64,000 nucleotides of DNA from Pseudomonas sp. Root71 (GTDB taxonomy: Bacteria > Pseudomonadota > Gammaproteobacteria > Pseudomonadales > Pseudomonadaceae). Each line of letters starts with the position of its first letter. Positions within the stretch are counted from its first letter, which is position 1. Below, one piece after another: positions 58,964 to 64,000 of the stretch. A program made the position numbers and the translations under genes. Under the pieces are notes generated by a model. The model was not told where the DNA came from and ran no database searches. It saw only the letters and a program-made list of their open reading frames with translations. The stretch spans positions 389,869-453,868 of the forward strand of contig NZ_LMHY01000029.1 in the NCBI RefSeq assembly GCF_001429045.1, given 5' to 3'.

Positions 58964-61171
58964 ATGATCGGTCGCCTGGTGGTGGTCGGCCTCGGATTGA
59001 TCGGCGGTTCGTTTGCCAAGGGTTTGCGTGAAAGCGGTCTGTGCCGCGAAGTGGTCGGGGTCGATCTCGATCCTCAATCGCGCAAGCTCGCGGTCGAGTT
59101 GGGTGTGGTGGATCGCTGCGAGGAGGACCTGGGCGTTGCTTGTCAGGGTGCCGACGTCATCCAGCTGGCGGTGCCGATCCTGGCCATGGAAAAATTGCTC
59201 GTGCGTCTGGCGGGCATGGATCTGGGGCAGGCGATCCTGACCGATGTCGGCAGTGCCAAGGGCAATGTGGTGCGTGCGGCCACCGAAGCATTTGGCAAGA
59301 TGCCGTCATGTTTCGTGCCGGGGCACCCGATTGCCGGTTCCGAGCAGAGCGGGGTGGAAGCCTCCAATGCCGAACTGTTCCGTCGCCATAAAGTGATCCT
59401 GACGCCGCTGGATCAGACCGATCCCGCAGCCCTGGCGCTGGTCGACCGTTTGTGGCGCGAGTTGGGTGCCGATGTCGAGCACATGCAGGTCGAACGTCAC
59501 GACGAAGTGCTGGCCGCGACCAGCCATCTGCCGCACTTGCTGGCGTTCGGCCTGGTCGACTCGTTGGCCAAGCGCAATGAAAATCTTGAGATCTTCCGTT
59601 ACGCTGCGGGCGGTTTCCGTGATTTCACAAGAATCGCCGGAAGCGACCCGGTCATGTGGCACGACATCTTCCTCGCCAACCGTGAAGCTGTCCTGCGCAC
59701 ACTCGATACATTTCGCAGCGATCTCGACGCCTTGCGCGACGCGGTCGATGCAGGGGATGGGCACCAATTGTTGGGCGTTTTCACTCGCGCCCGGGTTGCC
59801 CGCGAGCATTTCAGTAAAATCCTGGCCCGCAGGGCCTATGTGGACGCTATGAATTCCAACGATCTGATTTTCCTGGCTCAACCTGGTGGCCGCCTTTCCG
59901 GTCGGATTCGCGTACCAGGCGACAAATCGATTTCCCACCGTTCGATCATGCTTGGCTCCCTGGCCGAAGGCGTCACCGAAGTCGAAGGTTTCCTGGAGGG
60001 CGAAGATGCCCTGGCGACCTTGCAGGCGTTCCGTGACATGGGCGTGGTCATCGAAGGTCCACACCACGGTCGCGTGACCATTCACGGCGTTGGCCTGCAT
60101 GGCCTGAAGCCGGCACCGGGCCCGATCTACCTGGGCAACTCCGGTACTTCGATGCGTCTGCTGTCCGGCCTGCTGGCTGCGCAGAACTTCGACAGCACCC
60201 TGACCGGCGACGCTTCGCTGTCCAAGCGCCCGATGAATCGCGTGGCCAATCCGCTGCGTGAAATGGGCGCAGTGATCGAAACCGCCGCCGAAGGTCGTCC
60301 ACCGATGACCATTCGTGGTGGCCATAAACTCAAGGGCCTGACCTACACCATGCCGATGGCCAGTGCCCAGGTTAAGTCCTGCCTGCTGTTGGCCGGTCTG
60401 TATGCCGAAGGCAAGACCACGGTCACCGAGCCTGCTCCGACCCGCGACCATACCGAGCGCATGCTGCGCGGCTTCGGCTACCCGGTAACGGTCAATGGCG
60501 CAACCGCATCGGTCGAGTCTGGCAACAAGCTGACCGCGACCCACATTGAAGTCCCGGGTGATATTTCGTCCTCGGCGTTCTTCCTGGTGGCGGCATCGAT
60601 TGCCGAAGGTTCGGAGCTGGTGCTGGAACACGTCGGCATCAACCCGACCCGTACCGGTGTGATCGACATCCTGCGCCTGATGGGCGCCGACATCACCCTG
60701 GAAAACCAGCGTGAAGTGGGTGGCGAGCCCGTGGCTGACTTGCGCGTACGTGCAGCTAAACTCAAGGGTATCGAGATTCCCGAGGCGCTGGTTCCGCTGG
60801 CGATCGACGAGTTCCCGGTGTTGTTCGTCGCCGCCGCCTGTGCCGAAGGGCGCACAGTGTTACGTGGCGCCGAAGAGTTGCGGGTCAAGGAATCGGATCG
60901 TATCCAGGTCATGGCTGATGGCTTGCTGGCATTGGGCGTCAAGTGCGAGCCAACCCCGGATGGCATCATCATCGACGGAGGCCAGATCGGCGGCGGTGAA
61001 GTGCACGGTCATGGTGATCACCGTATCGCCATGGCGTTCAGCGTTGCTTCGCTGCGCGCCAGTGCGCCGATCCGCATTCATGATTGCGCCAACGTCGCGA
61101 CGTCGTTCCCGAACTTCCTGGCGCTGTGCGCACAGGTCGGTATTCGCGTGGCACAAGAGGCACAGTCGTGA
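58964..61171 (+). CDS. aroA: Fused prephenate/arogenate dehydrogenase and EPSP synthase (TyrA-AroA)
   Basis: 735 residues from the ATG of MIGRLVVVGLGLIGGSFAKG; a GTG at 58928 inside the end of hisC would add 12 residues. Residues 1-300 are TyrA: the NAD loop VVGLGLIGGSF, TDVGSAKGNVVRAA, and the His block GHPIAGSEQSG. Residues about 310-735 are AroA: RIRVPGDKSISHRSIMLGSL, LGNSGTSMRLLSGLLAAQNF, LRVKESDRI and GDHRIAMAFSVAS. The fusion joins tyrosine synthesis with the sixth step of the shikimate route and is a mark of Pseudomonas. The stop overlaps the cmk start (GTGA). Confidence 0.97.
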   Translation: MIGRLVVVGLGLIGGSFAKGLRESGLCREVVGVDLDPQSRKLAVELGVVDRCEEDLGVACQGADVIQLAVPILAMEKLLVRLAGMDLGQAILTDVGSAKGNVVRAATEAFGKMPSCFVPGHPIAGSEQSGVEASNAELFRRHKVILTPLDQTDPAALALVDRLWRELGADVEHMQVERHDEVLAATSHLPHLLAFGLVDSLAKRNENLEIFRYAAGGFRDFTRIAGSDPVMWHDIFLANREAVLRTLDTFRSDLDALRDAVDAGDGHQLLGVFTRARVAREHFSKILARRAYVDAMNSNDLIFLAQPGGRLSGRIRVPGDKSISHRSIMLGSLAEGVTEVEGFLEGEDALATLQAFRDMGVVIEGPHHGRVTIHGVGLHGLKPAPGPIYLGNSGTSMRLLSGLLAAQNFDSTLTGDASLSKRPMNRVANPLREMGAVIETAAEGRPPMTIRGGHKLKGLTYTMPMASAQVKSCLLLAGLYAEGKTTVTEPAPTRDHTERMLRGFGYPVTVNGATASVESGNKLTATHIEVPGDISSSAFFLVAASIAEGSELVLEHVGINPTRTGVIDILRLMGADITLENQREVGGEPVADLRVRAAKLKGIEIPEALVPLAIDEFPVLFVAAACAEGRTVLRGAEELRVKESDRIQVMADGLLALGVKCEPTPDGIIIDGGQIGGGEVHGHGDHRIAMAFSVASLRASAPIRIHDCANVATSFPNFLALCAQVGIRVAQEAQS

Positions 61172-61857
61172 ACAACATTGCACCGGTCATCACCATCGAT
61201 GGACCAAGCGGTTCGGGCAAGGGCACGGTAGCCGGGATTCTGGCCAAGCGCCTGGGCTGGAACCTGCTGGACTCCGGTGCGTTGTACCGATTGCTGGCCT
61301 TCGCCGCGCATAACCACGGTGTCGACCTGACCAATGAAGAGCTGCTGAAGAAACTCGCCGCTCATCTGGATGTGCAGTTCATCGCCGCGACGGACGGTCA
61401 GTTGCAACGCATCATTCTGGAAGGTGATGAAGTCAGCGATGTCATTCGCACCGAAAGCGTCGGTTCCGGCGCTTCCCAGGTGGCTGCCCTGCCGGCTGTA
61501 CGCGAGGCGCTGCTGCAACGCCAGCGGGCTTTTCAGGAAGCGCCGGGCCTTGTGGCGGACGGTCGCGACATGGGCACAGTGGTATTTCCCGACGCGCCGC
61601 TGAAGATTTTTCTGACGGCCAGCGCCGAGGAGCGGGCACGCCGCCGATATTTGCAGTTGAAGGGCAAAGTCGAGGGTGTTAGTCTGTCGAGTCTGCTAGA
61701 TGAGATACGTGCGCGCGATGAGCGTGACACCCAGCGAGCGGTAGCCCCGCTCAAACCGGCGGCTGACGCCATACAGCTGGATTCCACGGAATTATCCATC
61801 GACCAGGTGCTGGAACGCATCATGAGCGAGATCGCCATTCGCGATATCGCCGGGTGA
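61168..61857 (+). CDS. cmk: Cytidylate kinase
   Basis: 229 residues from a GTG that overlaps the aroA stop by four bases. Transfers phosphate from ATP to CMP and dCMP. Seen: the P-loop ITIDGPSGSGKGTVAGILAK, LDSGALYRLLAFAA, the CMP-binding VADGRDMGTVVFPDAPLKIF and the lid SAEERARRRYLQL. It is the usual partner of rpsA, which follows after 120 bases. Confidence 0.97.
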   Translation: MNNIAPVITIDGPSGSGKGTVAGILAKRLGWNLLDSGALYRLLAFAAHNHGVDLTNEELLKKLAAHLDVQFIAATDGQLQRIILEGDEVSDVIRTESVGSGASQVAALPAVREALLQRQRAFQEAPGLVADGRDMGTVVFPDAPLKIFLTASAEERARRRYLQLKGKVEGVSLSSLLDEIRARDERDTQRAVAPLKPAADAIQLDSTELSIDQVLERIMSEIAIRDIAG

Positions 61858-61860
61858 CCA

Positions 61861-61905
61861 AGAAGGTCGCAGGGGACCAGTCATAGTCCTGCGGTGGCTT
61901 CTTTT
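61861..61905 (+). terminator. Hairpin with T-run between cmk and rpsA (terminator or attenuator)
   Basis: AGAAG.CGCAGGGGAC, loop, GTCCTGCG....CTTCT followed by TTT. The stem is interrupted and the T-run short, so it may only partly stop transcription and let the cmk transcript reach rpsA. Confidence 0.55.
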
Positions 61906-61918
61906 AAATGAAACTAAC

Positions 61919-61959
61919 CCACACCGTCTGGGGTGTGGAGATGGGCGTATTCTTCGCCC
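61919..61959 (+). promoter_or_regulatory. Two leader hairpins before rpsA
   Basis: CCACACC, six-base loop, GGTGTGG at 61919-61938, then GGGCG, seven-base loop, CGCCC at 61943-61959. They end 19 bases before the rpsA ATG. In enteric bacteria S1 represses its own synthesis through hairpins in this place; the same is proposed here, but the structures differ from the enteric ones. Confidence 0.5.
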
Positions 61960-61977
61960 TCATCAACAGGAATTAAA

Positions 61978-63669
61978 ATGAGCGAAAGCTTTGCGGAACT
62001 CTTTGAAGAAAGCCTAAAAACCCTGAACCTTCAGGCAGGCTCCATCATCACCGGTGTTATCGTTGATATCGATTACCAGGCTCGCTGGGTAACCGTTCAC
62101 GCTGGCCTGAAGTCTGAAGCACTCATCCCGCTTGAGCAGTTCTACAACGACGCTGGCGAACTGAACATCAACGTCGGTGACGAAGTTCACGTTGCTCTGG
62201 ACTCGGTTGAAGACGGCTTTGGCGAAACCAAGCTGTCCCGTGAAAAAGCCAAGCGCGCTGAATGCTGGATTGTTCTGGAAGCAGCCTTCGCAGCCGAAGA
62301 AGTGGTCAAGGGCGTTATCAACGGTAAGGTTAAAGGCGGCTTCACTGTCGACGTTAACGGCATCCGTGCGTTCCTGCCAGGTTCTCTGGTTGACGTCCGT
62401 CCAGTGCGCGACACCACGCACCTGGAAGGCAAAGAGCTGGAATTCAAGGTCATCAAGCTGGACCAGAAGCGCAACAACGTTGTCGTTTCCCGTCGTAGCG
62501 TCCTGGAAGCCGAGAACTCCGCCGAGCGCGAAGCTCTGCTGGAATCCCTGCAGGAAGGCCAACAAGTCAAAGGTATCGTCAAGAACCTCACCGATTACGG
62601 CGCATTCGTCGATCTGGGTGGCGTCGATGGCCTGCTGCACATTACCGACATGGCTTGGAAGCGTATCAAGCATCCTTCCGAAATCGTCAACGTTGGCGAC
62701 GAGATCGATGTCAAGGTTCTGAAGTACGATCGCGAGCGCAATCGTGTTTCCCTGGGCCTGAAGCAGCTGGGCGAAGATCCATGGGTTGCTATCAAAGCCC
62801 GTTACCCAGAAAGCACTCGCGTTACCGCGCGTGTAACCAACCTGACCGACTACGGCTGCTTCGCTGAGCTGGAAGAAGGCGTTGAAGGTCTGGTACACGT
62901 TTCTGAAATGGACTGGACCAACAAGAACATCCACCCTTCGAAAGTCGTACAAGTCGGCGACGAAGTGGAAGTTATGGTTCTGGACATCGACGAAGAGCGT
63001 CGTCGTATCTCCCTGGGCATCAAGCAGTGCAAATCTAACCCATGGGAAGATTTCTCTGGCCAGTTCAACAAGGGCGATAAAATCTCCGGCACCATCAAGT
63101 CGATCACCGATTTCGGTATCTTCATTGGTCTGGACGGCGGCATCGACGGCCTGGTTCACCTGTCCGACATCTCCTGGAACGAAGTGGGCGAAGAAGCCGT
63201 TCGCCGCTTCAAGAAAGGCGACGAACTGGACACCGTTATCCTGTCGGTTGACCCAGAGCGCGAGCGCATCTCCCTGGGTATCAAGCAACTGGAAAGCGAT
63301 CCGTTCTCCGAGTACGTTCAAGAGAACGACAAAGGCGCCATCGTTAAAGGCATCGTGAAGGAAGTTGACGCTAAAGGCGCCATCATCACTCTGGCCGACG
63401 ATATCGAAGCGACTCTGAAAGCCTCCGAAATCAGCCGTGACCGCGTTGAAGACGCGCGCAACGTTCTGAAAGAAGGCGAAGAAGTAGAAGCCAAGATCAT
63501 CAGCGTTGACCGCAAGAGCCGTGTAATTCAGCTCTCGATCAAGTCGAAAGACGTTGAAGACGAGAAAGAAGCAATCCAGAGCCTGCGCGACAAGCCAGTA
63601 GCTACTGATGCTCCTGTGGCCACCACTCTGGGTGACCTGCTGCGTGCACAAATGGAAAAGCAGAACTAA
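61978..63669 (+). CDS. rpsA: 30S ribosomal protein S1
   Basis: 563 residues from the ATG of MSESFAELFEESLKTLNLQA, preceded by CAGGAATTAAA. Six S1 RNA-binding domains are seen, e.g. GSIITGVIVDIDYQARWVTV, VVKGVINGKVKGGFTVDVNG, KGIVKNLTDYGAFVDLGGVD, ARVTNLTDYGCFAELEEGVE, GTIKSITDFGIFIGLDGGID and KGIVKEVDAKGAIITLADDI. S1 unfolds and places mRNA on the 30S subunit. Codon use is strongly biased for high expression. A strong terminator follows. Confidence 0.98.
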   Translation: MSESFAELFEESLKTLNLQAGSIITGVIVDIDYQARWVTVHAGLKSEALIPLEQFYNDAGELNINVGDEVHVALDSVEDGFGETKLSREKAKRAECWIVLEAAFAAEEVVKGVINGKVKGGFTVDVNGIRAFLPGSLVDVRPVRDTTHLEGKELEFKVIKLDQKRNNVVVSRRSVLEAENSAEREALLESLQEGQQVKGIVKNLTDYGAFVDLGGVDGLLHITDMAWKRIKHPSEIVNVGDEIDVKVLKYDRERNRVSLGLKQLGEDPWVAIKARYPESTRVTARVTNLTDYGCFAELEEGVEGLVHVSEMDWTNKNIHPSKVVQVGDEVEVMVLDIDEERRRISLGIKQCKSNPWEDFSGQFNKGDKISGTIKSITDFGIFIGLDGGIDGLVHLSDISWNEVGEEAVRRFKKGDELDTVILSVDPERERISLGIKQLESDPFSEYVQENDKGAIVKGIVKEVDAKGAIITLADDIEATLKASEISRDRVEDARNVLKEGEEVEAKIISVDRKSRVIQLSIKSKDVEDEKEAIQSLRDKPVATDAPVATTLGDLLRAQMEKQN

Positions 63670-63684
63670 GTTCTGACTTTCTGT

Positions 63685-63714
63685 AAAAAAGGGCGACTTC
63701 GGTCGCCCTTTTTT
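63685..63714. terminator. Strong intrinsic terminator of rpsA
   Basis: AAAAAAGGGCGACTTCGGTC then GCCCTTTTTT: stem AAAAAAGGGCGAC/GTCGCCCTTTTTT with the stable loop TTCG. The symmetry lets it act in both directions. Confidence 0.95.
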
Positions 63715-63790
63715 GTGCCTGGCGTTTGGTGGATAACCTGCGGATGTAGTTGCTTGGGGTGTGAACCAAAAATATCGAGAGAAGGTCTGA

Positions 63791-63832
63791 ATGTTTAGTC
63801 GGATCAAACGCTTATTTGCAGCTAGGCTTTAG
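63791..63832 (+). CDS. Possible 13-residue leader peptide or remnant
   Basis: ATG with AGAAGG five bases before it, coding MFSRIKRLFAARL and TAG. It is short and basic. It could be a small peptide gene, a leader of the following lipoprotein gene or chance. Confidence 0.25.
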   Translation: MFSRIKRLFAARL

Positions 63833-63879
63833 CCTGAGGTTGATGATCGCCCGATAGGCTTTCTGGCAAAAGGACGTGA

Positions 63880-64000
63880 ATGAACAAGCTCATTGTCGCA
63901 GTAGCAGTGCTGGCATTGGCGGGTTGTACCACCAACGCCAAAACTCACGTAGTGCGTGGGGTTAGCGGTATTGAGGTCGATTGTTCGGGGCTAGGTTCGA
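63880..64000 (+). CDS. Lipoprotein, 5' part (cut by window end)
   Basis: The ATG follows AAAAGGACGTGA. The visible 40 residues start MNKLIVAVAVLALAGCTTNA: a signal peptide of 15 residues with lipobox LAGC (Cys16), then THVVRGVSGIEVDCSG. The rest lies outside. The family is not clear to me; similar short lipoproteins occur in Pseudomonas. In many pseudomonads ihfB follows rpsA directly; here this gene does instead. Confidence 0.7.
   Translation, partial: MNKLIVAVAVLALAGCTTNAKTHVVRGVSGIEVDCSGLGS

Noticed and set aside
62014..63807. Minus-strand open frame of about 597 codons opposite rpsA
   Set aside because: Caused by the codon bias of rpsA; the product is a repeat-like mirror of the S1 domains with no family likeness.

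Overview
The window is a chromosomal segment of a fluorescent-group Pseudomonas (P. fluorescens-like gammaproteobacterium). This rests on the high GC content, the fused tyrA-aroA gene inside a gyrA-serC-pheA-hisC-tyrA/aroA-cmk-rpsA block, the NAGGN osmolyte operon, mupP next to ubiG, Thr83 in GyrA, and many copies of two short palindromic repeat families typical of this group (GTGGGAGCGGGCTTGCTCGCGA-type and GTAGGAGCTGCCGCAGGCTG-type). I see no rRNA, tRNA, CRISPR array, insertion sequence, phage or plasmid gene. Almost all of it is ordinary core or conserved accessory chromosome; no clear novel multi-gene system stands out.

Layout. 1-3.4 kb: the 3' end of a sugar ABC permease (araH), a Rho_N-domain protein, a secreted orphan, an MFS transporter and a GNAT acetyltransferase. 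3.5-8.7 kb: a galactonate catabolic cluster (dgoK, dgoA, dgoD, a DgoT-type MFS carrier, an IclR regulator). 8.7-10.9 kb: a zinc alcohol dehydrogenase divergent from an AraC regulator. 11-15 kb: ETF-ubiquinone oxidoreductase divergent from etfBA, around a 549-bp control region with a strong promoter and a PsrA-like operator. 15-20.5 kb: envelope and periplasmic genes (solute-binding protein, DUF4398 lipoprotein, OmpA lipoprotein), a MocR regulator with tandem direct repeats in front, and small hypotheticals. 20.8-25.2 kb: an LTA-synthase-type sulfatase, DUF3309, an SDR, YnfA, a divergent CsrA paralogue and YheU. 25.4-30.2 kb: the NAGGN operon on the minus strand (asnO, ngg, M42 peptidase). 30.4-35.3 kb: mnmC, polyphosphate:AMP phosphotransferase, thiolase. 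35.6-42.7 kb: an EamA carrier, fumC, DUF2059, bolA, trhO, a DsbA-fold protein, an ABC exporter. 42.8-47.1 kb: a GGDEF-EAL protein, a TenA-like protein and a GGDEF cyclase. 47.5-52.3 kb: yciK-type SDR, mupP, ubiG, MTA/SAH deaminase divergent from mtnA. 52.7-64 kb: gyrA and the aromatic/serine/histidine block through cmk and rpsA, ending in a truncated lipoprotein gene.

How the genes work together. The dgo genes convert galactonate to pyruvate and glyceraldehyde-3-phosphate. The three ETF genes form the electron route from acyl-CoA dehydrogenases to ubiquinone. asnO and ngg make the osmolyte N-acetylglutaminylglutamine amide. The MTA deaminase and MtnA belong to methylthioadenosine salvage. serC, pheA, hisC and tyrA-aroA share the chorismate, aromatic, serine and histidine pathways, with cmk and rpsA appended. 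The points most worth a second look are regulatory: the etf control region, the MocR direct repeats, a perfect 16-bp hairpin at 19.8 kb, the rpsA leader structure, the R7V CsrA paralogue, and the two opposite arrangements of each repeat family.
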